Positions 1-7,965 of a stretch of 64,000 nt of DNA are shown in pieces. The notes beneath the pieces are model-generated. The model was not told the origin of the DNA. It did not search any database and saw only the letters and a list, made by a program, of their open reading frames with translations. The position numbers and the translations under genes are program-made. How positions within the stretch are numbered: position 1 is the stretch's first letter; every line of letters starts with the position of its first letter. Source of the DNA: Streptomyces sp. SAI-127. Lineage in GTDB: Bacteria > Actinomycetota > Actinomycetes > Streptomycetales > Streptomycetaceae. The DNA lies in assembly GCF_029894425.1 (NCBI RefSeq), contig NZ_JARXYJ010000001.1, positions 1,426,001 through 1,490,000 on the forward strand, in the 5' to 3' direction.

Positions 1-170
1 TAGTGGTAGAGCAGCCCGCGCGAGACACCGGCGATCTCCGCGACCTGCTCGATCCACACCTCGTCGTAGGGGCTCTCCGAGAACAGCCTCGCCCCCACCG
101 ACAGGAGCTGCTCCCGGCGCTCCCCGGTGCTGAGCCTGCGGCGCGTGCGCTCGCCCTGCTTCCCGGCCAT
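1..170 (-). CDS. TetR-family regulator, N-terminal part (runs off window)
   Basis: Only the first 56 codons lie in the window; the rest lies to the left of base 1. The visible part is the TetR DNA-binding domain: a basic N-terminus (MAGKQGERTRRR), the helix that begins GERREQLLSVGARLF, and the helix-turn-helix with the family signature EIAGVSRGLLYHY at the very edge. The ATG at 170 is the only sensible start. The gene diverges from the P450 gene that starts at 278, and the 107-bp gap holds a 12-bp inverted repeat. This is the usual arrangement for an autoregulated TetR repressor that also controls its neighbour, but that regulatory role is inference. The ligand cannot be predicted because the C-terminal domain is missing. 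Confidence 0.9.
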   Translation of the reverse strand, partial: MAGKQGERTRRRLSTGERREQLLSVGARLFSESPYDEVWIEQVAEIAGVSRGLLYH

Positions 171-191
171 GCCCGCACTTTACTTGACGCC

Positions 192-231
192 GGTTCAACA
201 ACGGGATCAGACTGAGGCGCGTTATTGAACC
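192..231. promoter_or_regulatory. Inverted repeat between tetR and P450 genes, probable TetR operator
   Basis: Arms GGTTCAACAACG (192-203) and CGTTATTGAACC (220-231) are complementary at 11 of 12 positions with a 16-bp spacer. A TTGACG hexamer at 184-189 could be the -35 of the P450 promoter, though no clear -10 follows. The location in the divergent gap suggests control of both genes by the TetR protein; that link is inferred. Confidence 0.5.
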
Positions 232-277
232 CACGTACAACGCGCTCAACTGCCGCTGGATCAAGGGAGATCTCGTC

Positions 278-1798
278 ATGGCGGAGACGACGACAAGGGC
301 CGCGCAGCCGAGGGGTTTCCGCAGTGCCGAGCTGGGCTGGCCGGAGCTGCACCGCATTCCGCGCCCGCCGCGCCGGCTCCCCCTGCTCGGTGACGTCCTC
401 GGCGTCAACCGGGCGACCCCGCTCCAGGACTCCCTGCGCTTCGCCCGCCAATTGGGACCGATCTACCGGCGCAAGGCGTTCAACAGGGAGTTCGTGTTCG
501 TCTGGGGTGCCGACCTGGTGGCGGACCTGGCGGACGAGTCGCGGTTCGCGAAGCATGTCGGTCTGGGGGTCGCCAATCTGCGGCCGGTCGCCGGCGACGG
601 GCTGTTCACCGCGTACAACCACGAGCCGAACTGGCAGCTGGCACACGACGTGCTGGCACCGGGCTTCAGCCGCGAGGCGATGGAGGCCTACCACCCGATG
701 ATGCTGGCCGTCGCCGGGCGGCTGACGGACCACTGGGACCGCGAGCAGACGGCGGGCCGGTCGGTGGACGTCCCCGGTGACATGACCAAGCTGACCCTGG
801 AGACCATCGCGCGGACCGGGTTCGGCCATGACTTCGGCTCCTTCGAGCGGGACCGGCCGCATCCCTTCGTGACGGCCATGGTGGGCACCCTGACCTACGC
901 GCAGCGCCTCAACTCCGTGCCCTTCCCGGCTCTTCTACGGCGTGCCGCGCAGCGCAACGCGGACGACATCGCCTACCTCAACCGCATGGTCGACGAACTG
1001 GTACAGGCCCGGCGCGCGGCGGGCGGGGACGGCGATCTCCTGGACCGGATGCTGGAGACGGCCCACCCGGAGACCGGTGAGCGGCTGTCGCCGGAGAACG
1101 TCCGCCGGCAGGTCATCACCTTCCTGGTGGCCGGTCACGAGACGACGTCGGGCGCGCTCTCCTTCGCCCTGCACTACCTCTCCCGGCACCCCGAGGTCGC
1201 GGCACGCGCACGTGCCGAGGTGGACCGGGTCTGGGGCTCGGCCGCCGTGCCGGGCTACGACCAGGTGGCGAAGCTGCGGTACGTGCGCCGGGTGCTGGAC
1301 GAGTCGCTGCGGCTGTGGCCCACGGCACCCGCGTTCGCCCGCGAGGCCGTCCAGGACACCGTGCTGGCCGGGCGGCACCCGATGCGCCGCGGGGCCTGGA
1401 CGCTGGTGCTCACGCCGATGCTGCAGCGCGATCCCGAGGTGTGGGGCGCCGACGCCGAGCGGTTCGACCCGGACCGCTTCGACCCCAAGGCCGTACGCTC
1501 GCGTCCCCCGCATGTCTTCAAGCCGTTCGGCACCGGGGCCCGGGCCTGCATCGGGCGGCAGTTCGCGCTCCACGAGGCCACGCTGGTGCTCGGTCTGCTG
1601 CTGCGCCGCTACGAGCTGCGGGCCGACCCCGGCTACCGGCTCAGCGTCACCGAGCGGCTGACGCTGATGCCGGAGGGGCTGCGGCTGCACTTGGAACAGC
1701 GGGCGGGCGGTGGCGCTACGGCCGCCCCCGTGGGGGATTCAGACGAGGCCCCGGCCGCCTCGGAGTCACGCTGTCCAGTGTCCAGGGCGGGTGAGTGA
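278..1798 (+). CDS. Cytochrome P450, CYP102B-like stand-alone heme domain
   Basis: Predicted 506-residue cytoplasmic P450 monooxygenase. The I-helix oxygen-binding motif AGHETTSG is near residue 285, the ExxR motif ESLR near 341, and the heme-binding loop [10 protein letters not shown] places the thiolate ligand at Cys424. The stretch after the heme loop ([17 protein letters not shown]) closely resembles the heme domain of the CYP102 (P450BM3) group of fatty-acid hydroxylases. The reductase half of CYP102A1 is absent: the protein ends with a short Ala/Ser-rich tail, so it must borrow electrons from a separate ferredoxin or reductase, and none is encoded nearby. The start is the ATG preceded by GGGAG. 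The last 33 bp overlap the 3' end of the opposite-strand pentapeptide gene. A fatty-acid substrate is an inference from the subfamily. Confidence 0.9.
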   Translation: MAETTTRAAQPRGFRSAELGWPELHRIPRPPRRLPLLGDVLGVNRATPLQDSLRFARQLGPIYRRKAFNREFVFVWGADLVADLADESRFAKHVGLGVANLRPVAGDGLFTAYNHEPNWQLAHDVLAPGFSREAMEAYHPMMLAVAGRLTDHWDREQTAGRSVDVPGDMTKLTLETIARTGFGHDFGSFERDRPHPFVTAMVGTLTYAQRLNSVPFPALLRRAAQRNADDIAYLNRMVDELVQARRAAGGDGDLLDRMLETAHPETGERLSPENVRRQVITFLVAGHETTSGALSFALHYLSRHPEVAARARAEVDRVWGSAAVPGYDQVAKLRYVRRVLDESLRLWPTAPAFAREAVQDTVLAGRHPMRRGAWTLVLTPMLQRDPEVWGADAERFDPDRFDPKAVRSRPPHVFKPFGTGARACIGRQFALHEATLVLGLLLRRYELRADPGYRLSVTERLTLMPEGLRLHLEQRAGGGATAAPVGDSDEAPAASESRCPVSRAGE

Positions 1799-2581
1799 GT
1801 CCGGCAGCCGGGTGCCGGCGCTGCCCCGGGCCGCGTTCAGCTGGGGCTGGGTGAGGAAGAACGCGCCCGTCAGGTCCGCGTCCGTCAGGTCGGCGTCGCG
1901 CAGATCGGCGCCGATCAGATCCGCGCCGCGCAGGTCGGCGCCGGTGAGGTCGGCCGCTATGAGGTAGGCGCCGCGAAGGGTGGCTCCGCGCAGGTCGGCG
2001 CCCTTGAGACGGGCGCCCATCAGGTCCGCGCCCCGGCGGTTCTTCTTCTTGCCGCCGATGCCTGCTCGCACCAGTTCGCTGGTCCGCAGCAGGAGGACGT
2101 TGACCTCCTGCCGGTGCGCGTCGACGTCCAGCGCTGCGATTTCCTCGGCGGTCCCCCGGGTGAGCGCGTCGGTCCGCTCCAGCATGCCGCGCAGATCGGC
2201 GTGGACCGGACGGGCGGCGGGCAGGGTGAGTGCCTCGGTGAGGTACCGGAGCAACTCGTGGAGCCGGCGCACGACCGGGAAGACGTCGAACATGCGGCGG
2301 GCGTCCTCGGGCGGGCCGGTACGCCAGTCCCGGCCGCCGAAGGTGACCTGCGAGACCTTCTGCCCGGCGCCGAAGCAGTCGTAGACCGTGCATCCGGTGT
2401 AGCCCTCGCCGCGCAGCTTCGCGTGAATGCCGCACCGGTGGTCGTCCCGGAGATTCGGGCAGGGCGTCCCGGCCGGCTTGTCGCGGGCGAAGTCCGCGGA
2501 GGCGGTGAAGGGCAGGGCGACACAGCACAGGCCGAAGCACCGCGCGCAGTCGCCACTGAGATCGATCAACTGTTCTTGCAT
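1766..2581 (-). CDS. YkgJ-like cysteine-cluster plus pentapeptide-repeat protein
   Basis: Predicted 271-residue cytoplasmic protein of unknown role. The N-terminal third has eight cysteines in a YkgJ-type (putative Zn/Fe-binding) pattern: CARCFGLCC, then TPC, HRC, TGC and YDC, with IH after the sixth. The middle (about 95-175) is helical. The C-terminal third is a run of A(D/N)LxG pentapeptide repeats (GADLRG, GADLIG and similar), which form a right-handed quadrilateral beta-helix. I chose ATG at 2581 ([11 protein letters not shown]) rather than the longer open frame to 2692 because the upstream residues are not protein-like and the cysteine domain begins immediately after. It converges on, and overlaps, the P450 gene by 33 bp. 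Metal binding is a family expectation; no function is established. Confidence 0.8.
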   Translation of the reverse strand: MQEQLIDLSGDCARCFGLCCVALPFTASADFARDKPAGTPCPNLRDDHRCGIHAKLRGEGYTGCTVYDCFGAGQKVSQVTFGGRDWRTGPPEDARRMFDVFPVVRRLHELLRYLTEALTLPAARPVHADLRGMLERTDALTRGTAEEIAALDVDAHRQEVNVLLLRTSELVRAGIGGKKKNRRGADLMGARLKGADLRGATLRGAYLIAADLTGADLRGADLIGADLRDADLTDADLTGAFFLTQPQLNAARGSAGTRLPDSLTRPGHWTA

Positions 2582-2742
2582 CGCCACCAGCCTAACCGCC
2601 CCGCCGACCGGCCCACCTGACGAGAACTCACCGATGAGATTCCGGCGATGTGGGGGTCTCCTCATCCAACGGAAAACAAGCTCGGCTACCACAGAGACAG
2701 CGGCCGAACCGAGGCAGGAGCCGAACGCATCGAGGAGACGTC

Positions 2743-2943
2743 ATGTGCAGCCACCAGCCCCCGTGCCCCACCGCCGACAGCCCCTGTCACCACACCGCGG
2801 TGATCGTCTCGGCCCATCCCGAACAGGGCTGGAGCCTGCTGTGCAACGGCACCATCGTCTTCGACGACACCGGTGAACTCCTCCCGGACGGACGGGTCGT
2901 GAGCCCGCACCGCACGCCCGGCGCGCTGGCCACGGCCGTCTGA
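2743..2943 (+). CDS. Small DUF5999-family protein
   Basis: A 66-residue protein matching the DUF5999 family, which is widespread in Streptomyces. It starts MCSHQPPCP, with Cys/His-rich spacing CxHxxxC and a second HH pair at about residue 16, then the highly conserved HPEQGWSLLCNG and FDDTGELLPDG blocks. A GAGGAG ribosome-binding site lies 5-7 bases before the ATG, so the longer frame opening at 2650 is rejected. The Cys/His residues suggest a metal site, but the function is unknown. The stop is two bases from the stop of the convergent lipoprotein gene. Confidence 0.85.
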   Translation: MCSHQPPCPTADSPCHHTAVIVSAHPEQGWSLLCNGTIVFDDTGELLPDGRVVSPHRTPGALATAV

Positions 2944-2944
2944 G

Positions 2945-3550
2945 TCAATACCGTTGCGCCTTCGCCAGCTTGGGCGTCAGCACCGGCTCGGCGGGCTTGC
3001 GGCTGACGGCCACCGGCTGTGCCTTCTGCCCCGGCTCGAGGTCCTCGGCGCCGACGTACCGGGTCTCCACCGCCTTGCCGGACGAGTCCAGGAAGTCGAC
3101 CTGGACGGCGTACGAGGCCGTCTTGTCGGTCTTGTTGGTGATGGTGACGACGACGGCGAGCAGACCGCCGGTCTCGGAGCGCGGCTTGCCGGTCATGGTG
3201 ACGTCGGACATCGCGTTGCCCTGTCCGTCGACCTTGGCGAGCTCGATCCGCGCGGCCGTGTTGGCACGCTCCACCTCCGCGGAGACGGAGGCCTCGAAGG
3301 AGGAGGCGGCGGCCGAGGCGGACGCGGCCCGTTTCGAAGCCTCGGCCCGCACCGAGGCCTTGGCGGACGCGAGCGCGGAGGCCGCGTTGCCGGAGAAGGA
3401 GGCCGTGTCCGGGGCCGTCGGGGTGTCGCTGGACGTCGACGAGCCGCCGGAGTCGTCGTCGCAGGCCGTCAGGGTGAGCGCGCTCGCGGCGGCCAGGGCC
3501 ACGGCGAGGGCGGCGATCCGGGACCGTCCGTGGGGTGACGGTGTGCTCAT
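2945..3550 (-). CDS. Secreted lipoprotein with FxLYD-like domain
   Basis: Predicted 201-residue lipoprotein. A basic N-terminus (MSTPSPHGRSR) and a hydrophobic stretch end in the lipobox LTAC at about residue 32, so Cys would be lipidated and the protein held on the outer face of the membrane. A Ser/Thr linker is followed by an Ala-rich helical stretch (about 60-110, rich in ASAxA, likely coiled coil) and then a beta domain with ITNKTDKTASYAVQV and LEPGQ, the pattern of FxLYD-type domains seen in many Streptomyces lipoproteins. The ATG at 3550 follows an AGGACG motif. The role is unknown. It converges on the DUF5999 gene with almost no gap, and nothing around it suggests a pathway. Confidence 0.85.
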   Translation of the reverse strand: MSTPSPHGRSRIAALAVALAAASALTLTACDDDSGGSSTSSDTPTAPDTASFSGNAASALASAKASVRAEASKRAASASAAASSFEASVSAEVERANTAARIELAKVDGQGNAMSDVTMTGKPRSETGGLLAVVVTITNKTDKTASYAVQVDFLDSSGKAVETRYVGAEDLEPGQKAQPVAVSRKPAEPVLTPKLAKAQRY

Positions 3551-3658
3551 CGACTGACGTCCTCTCGACTCCGGCATCGACACATGGCCGAAATGAACCC
3601 TATGCCGGAATCGAGAGGGCGGCATGTCGCCGCCCGCGGGCCGCCCGGATGTCCGGCG

Positions 3659-4960
3659 TCAGACCTCCTCGCGGGCGAGGGCGAGCAGCCGGTCCAGGAC
3701 GCGGGGGCCACCCGCGCGGACTCCGTCGTGCTCGAACTCGTCCGTCACCCAGGTGCGCAGACCGCGGATCGCGCGGGCGGTCGCGAGGGAGTGGGCCGTG
3801 TCGACGTACATGTCGTCGTGGTAGACGGCGGCGGCGACCGGGACCTCGTTGACGGCGAGGCGGGCCGGGTCGTACAAGGGCTGCCAGTCGGTGCGGGCGG
3901 CCAGGAGCTCGGCGGTCTCGCGCAGCGGGCGCAGGGCCGGGTCGCAGTCGAACAGCCAGGGGTGGATGGACTCGCCGGTGAACAGCAACGGCTCGTCGCC
4001 TGCGAGGGTCTTGGCCGCGTCGAACTGCGGGAACTCGGAGCGTACCCGTTCGGCCGACCAGGCGGTGGGGCGCTCGTCCTGACCGTAGGTGGCCTCGTGG
4101 ACGAGGGCGTAGAGCGGGTGGGACGCGTAGGAGAGGAGTCCCTGGACCTCTTCCTGGAACGCGTCGGAGAGCTCCGGGCCCTGCGGGGTGCGGACGAAGG
4201 CGTGCTCCAGCAGGTAGTGCAGCCGGTGGCTGCCCTCGCCGCCGCCGAGGAGGATGCCGAGGGACTGGAAGGCCTCGACCGTCAGGCGGTAGCCGTTCGG
4301 CAGGGTGACGTCGCGGGTGAGGAGATGGTCGGCGATACGGCGGGCCCGTTCGACGTCCTGCGGATAGCGGGCGTAGTGCGCGGCGACCTTGCGCTCCACG
4401 CGCGGGTAGGCGGCCCGGTAGACGTCGTCGGCGTGGGCGTCGAGGGAGGGCAGACCGCCGGTGATCAGAGCGCCGGCGAGGCCCTCGGGGGCGAGGGACA
4501 GATAGGTCGTGGCGCAGAAACCGCCGAAGCTCTGGCCGAGGACGGTCCAGGGGGCGCCGCCGGTCACCTGGGCGCGGATCGCCTCGCAGTCGCGGACGAT
4601 GGAGTCGGCGCGGAAGCGGGCCAGGTAGTCGGCCTGTTCGGCGGGGCCGCCGCGCAGCGGGAGCGTCTGACGGTTGGCCGGTGTGGAGTGGCCGGTGCCG
4701 CGCTGGTCGAGCAGGAGGACGCGGAACTCCTTCAGGGCCCGGCCGAACCAGGCCCCCTTGCCGACGAAACGGTTCGCCCCGAAGCCAGGGCCGCCCTGGA
4801 GATAGACCAGCCACGGCAGGTTCTGGCCCGCCTTGTCGCTCGCGACGGCCTCGCGGGCGTAGAGCTCGATCGTCTCCCCGGCCGGGTCGTCGTGGTCGAG
4901 GGGGACGGTGAAGCGGCGGTCGGTGAGGACGAGGCCGGGCTGGCGGTAGGTCGCGGTCAA
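3659..4960 (-). CDS. pip: Prolyl aminopeptidase-like alpha/beta hydrolase (S33)
   Basis: Predicted 433-residue cytoplasmic serine peptidase of the proline iminopeptidase group, which releases N-terminal proline from peptides. Visible landmarks are the oxyanion region QGGPGFG, the DQRGTGHS block, the nucleophile elbow GQSFGG, an acidic position in the YHDDMYVD segment, and the catalytic His in EFEHDGVRAGG near the C-terminus. The start is taken as TTG at 4960 (LTATYRQPG), because GGGAG sits 6 bases upstream and homology-like sequence begins here; the frame stays open far upstream into the LacI gene but that part is not protein-like. It lies 104 bp after the LacI gene on the same strand and may be co-transcribed. 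A peptide role inside a sugar locus is probably coincidental. Confidence 0.88.
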   Translation of the reverse strand: MTATYRQPGLVLTDRRFTVPLDHDDPAGETIELYAREAVASDKAGQNLPWLVYLQGGPGFGANRFVGKGAWFGRALKEFRVLLLDQRGTGHSTPANRQTLPLRGGPAEQADYLARFRADSIVRDCEAIRAQVTGGAPWTVLGQSFGGFCATTYLSLAPEGLAGALITGGLPSLDAHADDVYRAAYPRVERKVAAHYARYPQDVERARRIADHLLTRDVTLPNGYRLTVEAFQSLGILLGGGEGSHRLHYLLEHAFVRTPQGPELSDAFQEEVQGLLSYASHPLYALVHEATYGQDERPTAWSAERVRSEFPQFDAAKTLAGDEPLLFTGESIHPWLFDCDPALRPLRETAELLAARTDWQPLYDPARLAVNEVPVAAAVYHDDMYVDTAHSLATARAIRGLRTWVTDEFEHDGVRAGGPRVLDRLLALAREEV

Positions 4961-5064
4961 CAGGGCTCCCGGGACGGACGGACATTCTGTGGACGCGTCC
5001 CAGTTCAGCACATGTTCGTCCGCCGTCCGACCCCTTCGATCATGAAATCTTACTGACTCCCGGG

Positions 5065-6090
5065 TCAGCGGGCGGCCAGGCTGGAGCGCCGCACCACCAG
5101 TTCGGGCTGGAGCACCACCCGGCGGTGGTCGTGCCGCTTGCCGGTGGTCTCCGCCTCCGTCTCCTCCAGAAGCAGTTCGGCGGCCAGGGCACCCATGGTG
5201 ACGGCGGGCTGCCGGACCGAGGTGAGGGGGACGGCCGCGGCGGCGGCGAACTCGATGTCGTCGTAACCGACGATGGCGAGGTCGTCGGGGACCGTGATCC
5301 CCGCCGCGTACATGGCCTGCAGGACACCGAGGGCGAGCAGGTCGTTGGCGCAGAACACGGCGGTCGGGCGGTCGGCGAGGCCCAGGAGACGGGCGCCGGC
5401 GTCCCGGCCCGCGGCCACGTCGAGCCGTTCGGTGGGAAGCTCGCGCAGGTTCTCGGGGCCCAGGCCCGCCTCGGCCAGCGCGTTGAGGGCGCCGGTGCGG
5501 CGGTCGCGGACCTGGTTGAGGCCGGGCGGGCCGCTGACGTACGCGATGGAGCGGTGCCCGGCGTCCACGAGGTGGCGGACGGCCAGGGCGCCGCCGGCGA
5601 CGTCGTCGACGGAGACCGAGCACTCGGTGGTGCCCTCGGCGACCCGGTCGACGAGGACGAAGGGGATGCCGTGGCGGCGGAAGGAGTCGATGTTGCGGCC
5701 GGAGGCGTCGGTCGGGGTGAGCAGTACGCCCCGGACCCGCTGCTCCGCGAAGAGGGACAGGTACTCCGCCTCCTCGCTCGCGCTCTGGGCGCTGTTGCAG
5801 ACCATCACACCGAGGCCGTCCTCGCGGGCGGCCCGTTCGGCGCCGCGCGCGACGTCGACGAAGAAGGGGTTGCCCATGTCGAGCACGAGCAGACCCATGA
5901 TCCGGCTGCGGCCCGCGCGCAGCTGACGCGCGGACTCGCTGCGGACGTAGCCGAGCCGGTCTATCGCGGACAGGACGCGCGCCCGGGTCTCGGTGGCGAC
6001 GGAGTCCGGACGATTGATGACGTTCGAGACCGTGCCGACGGAGACTCCGGCGGCGCGGGCGACGTCCTTGATACCCACCGACTGGGCCAT
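5065..6090 (-). CDS. rhaR: LacI-family regulator, probable rhamnose repressor
   Basis: A 341-residue LacI/GalR regulator. The N-terminal helix-turn-helix (IKDVARAAGVSVGTVSNVIN) and hinge helix (ESARQLRAGRSR) precede a periplasmic-binding-protein fold with the typical FVLVDR, HRSIAYVSGP and VGYDDIEFA blocks. It ends the minus-strand rhamnose transport cluster and is the only LacI gene near it, so it is the best candidate for binding the three TGAAA..TTTCA-type palindromes at 12722-12899, with rhamnose or a phosphorylated derivative as inducer (inference). The 80-bp gap upstream holds GATAAT (complement of 6138-6143), a good -10, so it may also have its own promoter. The gene symbol follows its locus, not direct evidence. 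Confidence 0.85.
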   Translation of the reverse strand: MAQSVGIKDVARAAGVSVGTVSNVINRPDSVATETRARVLSAIDRLGYVRSESARQLRAGRSRIMGLLVLDMGNPFFVDVARGAERAAREDGLGVMVCNSAQSASEEAEYLSLFAEQRVRGVLLTPTDASGRNIDSFRRHGIPFVLVDRVAEGTTECSVSVDDVAGGALAVRHLVDAGHRSIAYVSGPPGLNQVRDRRTGALNALAEAGLGPENLRELPTERLDVAAGRDAGARLLGLADRPTAVFCANDLLALGVLQAMYAAGITVPDDLAIVGYDDIEFAAAAAVPLTSVRQPAVTMGALAAELLLEETEAETTGKRHDHRRVVLQPELVVRRSSLAAR

Positions 6091-6170
6091 CGGGCAGGGA
6101 CCTCCAGGAAGACGGGGGGCGACAGGACGACCTTCACATTATCGTCGAGTCGCCCCCACACCGGTCACGA

Positions 6171-7595
6171 TCAGGCAGGCAGTGCGAAGTCGACGACGTG
6201 GAGCGCCGAGGGCGTCGTACCGCTCGACTTCTCCTGGTACATGAACGACAGCACGTTGCTCTGTGCGACCCGCATCTCGTCGATCACGACCTCGCCGAAG
6301 GCGTTGAGGCCGCTGCCGTCGAACAGGACCGTCCAGTCGGTGTACCCGGACGCCTTGGAGGCGCCGGCGATCCGGCCGAACGGGAAGATCGCGTAGGCGT
6401 TGTCGTACTTGTCCAGGATCAGTTTGGTGCGCTGGCTGGAGCCGAGCACGACCGGTATCTCGGTCTTCTGCCAGGTGCCCGAGGAGTTCTTGCGGACGTG
6501 GAAGGCGCGGCCGTTGGCGGTGCGGTCGGAGACGTAGTTCGTGGTGCACTGACCGAAGCGGCCGGGGACGTACGAGATGATCGCGTGCGGCAGGCCAGAG
6601 GAGTCCGTGGACTGGCTCTCCTGGTTCATCAGGGAGTGGTCCGGGTTCAGCGCGTCGATGACCAGGCCGCTGTCGGTGACGGCGACCTTGTCGGAGCCGC
6701 CGGTGGTGCCGACGACGGTGCCGGCGTTGTTGCGCCAGGTGCGGCCGCGGTCGTCGGAGTAGACGTAACCGGTGTCGTGGTTGGTGATGCCGCCGCTGGA
6801 GCACATCACGGCGCCGTTCTGCTCGCGCCAGGTGAAGAAGGAGTGCAGCCGGCCATTCTTGTCGTAGTCGATGCCGTGCAGGTACATGTTGCGGGCCGTC
6901 GAGGAGCCGTGCTCGCTGGTGTAGGTGCCGGTGGAGGCGGACCACTCGCCGATGTTGGTCCAGCTCGAACCGTCGTACTCCGCGAGGGCGTTGCGGCCGT
7001 TGCCGGATATCCCGACCCGGTAGCTGAGCTGGAGCTTGCCGTCGGGGGTGGAGAGGAACTGCGGGTAGGTGAACTGCGACGTGAGGGCCAGGCCGTCCAG
7101 GGTGGACTGGGGTGCGCCGAACCGGGCCGCGGTCCAGCTCAGACCTGACGGGTTGTCCATGAGGCCGGCGACCGACTTGACGTAGGTGAAGCCGTCGCTG
7201 TGCGAGTCCATGTTGAGGTGGAGGCGGCCGTCCACCTTGGAGACGCCCATGGAGATGACGTTGTGGGAGTCACTGGTCTTGAGGGTGTGTCCGACCTGGA
7301 CGGTGGACCAGGTGCTTCCCCCGAGGACGCGGCGGCCGACGACGGCGTTCTTGTCGGCGGTGTACCAGACGGCGTACTGATAGCCCTTGTAGGTCAGCAG
7401 GCCGTTCTTCTGGAACGAGTTGTTGTTGACGAGGCCGTCGTAGGAGACGAAGAAGACCGCCTGGCTGTCGAGCGTGGTGGTGCCGGTCCGGGTGACGGAG
7501 GGACCGGGGTCGGCGGCGCGGGCGGTGCCGCCGGTGAGCGCGGTGGTGGACATGGCGGACACGATGGCACCTGCCAGCAGTGTGCGTCTTCTCAT
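6171..7595 (-). CDS. Secreted BNR_4-type beta-propeller enzyme in rhamnose operon
   Basis: A 474-residue secreted protein. The N-terminus MRRRTLLAGAI resembles a Tat signal, with probable cleavage near TARA-AD at about residue 28. The rest is beta-rich with a single Asp-box (SDDRGRTW) and His-containing motifs SHNVISMGV and LHLNMDSHSDG, the look of BNR_4 seven-bladed propellers. Families with this fold include GH145 rhamnosidases, PL42 rhamnose-glucuronate lyases and the PL24/PL25 ulvan lyases, all acting on rhamnose-containing glycans. It is the last gene of the rhaTPQSM operon, 32 bp after rhaM, so an extracellular enzyme that frees rhamnose or rhamnosyl oligosaccharides is the natural inference. 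It is not a sialidase: only one Asp-box is seen and no Arg triad could be identified. Confidence 0.75.
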   Translation of the reverse strand: MRRRTLLAGAIVSAMSTTALTGGTARAADPGPSVTRTGTTTLDSQAVFFVSYDGLVNNNSFQKNGLLTYKGYQYAVWYTADKNAVVGRRVLGGSTWSTVQVGHTLKTSDSHNVISMGVSKVDGRLHLNMDSHSDGFTYVKSVAGLMDNPSGLSWTAARFGAPQSTLDGLALTSQFTYPQFLSTPDGKLQLSYRVGISGNGRNALAEYDGSSWTNIGEWSASTGTYTSEHGSSTARNMYLHGIDYDKNGRLHSFFTWREQNGAVMCSSGGITNHDTGYVYSDDRGRTWRNNAGTVVGTTGGSDKVAVTDSGLVIDALNPDHSLMNQESQSTDSSGLPHAIISYVPGRFGQCTTNYVSDRTANGRAFHVRKNSSGTWQKTEIPVVLGSSQRTKLILDKYDNAYAIFPFGRIAGASKASGYTDWTVLFDGSGLNAFGEVVIDEMRVAQSNVLSFMYQEKSSGTTPSALHVVDFALPA

Positions 7596-7627
7596 GGGTG
7601 CGGCTCCTGATGTCCTGATGGGGAAGG

Positions 7628-7948
7628 TCAGGCGAGGTGGAACACCTCGGTGAGCGGTTTCATCGCCTCGTCCGGGCGGGCTCCGTCGAGGGACTCGAAG
7701 AACTCGCCCATCTCGGCCTGCCAGCGGGCGTTGACCGCGGTGGCCTCCATACCGGCCTTGGCGGCCTCGAAGTCCTCGGTCTCCAGGTAGCCGACGAGCA
7801 GGCCGTCGTCACGTAGGAAGAGCGAGTAGTTGTGCCAGCCGGTGGCCGAGAGTGCTTCGAGCATCTCCGGCCACACGGCGGCGTGTCGTTCGCGGTACTC
7901 GGCGAGCTTGTCCTGACGGACCTTGAGGAGGAAACAGACGCGCTGCAT
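7628..7948 (-). CDS. rhaM: L-rhamnose mutarotase
   Basis: A 106-residue protein of the RhaM family, a dimeric alpha/beta ferredoxin-like fold that interconverts alpha and beta anomers of L-rhamnose so the isomerase gets its preferred form. Typical features are the N-terminal strand MQRVCFLLKV, the EYRERHAAVWPEM segment carrying the conserved His, the WHNYSLFLR block, and an aromatic-rich end. The ATG at 7948 is preceded by GGAG; the larger frame covering it is a shadow of rhaS. It lies 17 bp after rhaS and 32 bp before the propeller gene, inside the transport operon. Confidence 0.93.
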   Translation of the reverse strand: MQRVCFLLKVRQDKLAEYRERHAAVWPEMLEALSATGWHNYSLFLRDDGLLVGYLETEDFEAAKAGMEATAVNARWQAEMGEFFESLDGARPDEAMKPLTEVFHLA

Positions 7949-7965
7949 GAAGTACCGCTCCGCAA

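Noticed and set aside
3584..5056. 490-codon plus-strand frame over the prolyl aminopeptidase
   Set aside because: Gly/Val-rich shadow translation of the opposite strand with no recognised motif.
6171..7595. Propeller gene considered as a sialidase
   Set aside because: Only one Asp-box is present, the Arg triad and FRIP motif are not seen, and the operon concerns rhamnose.
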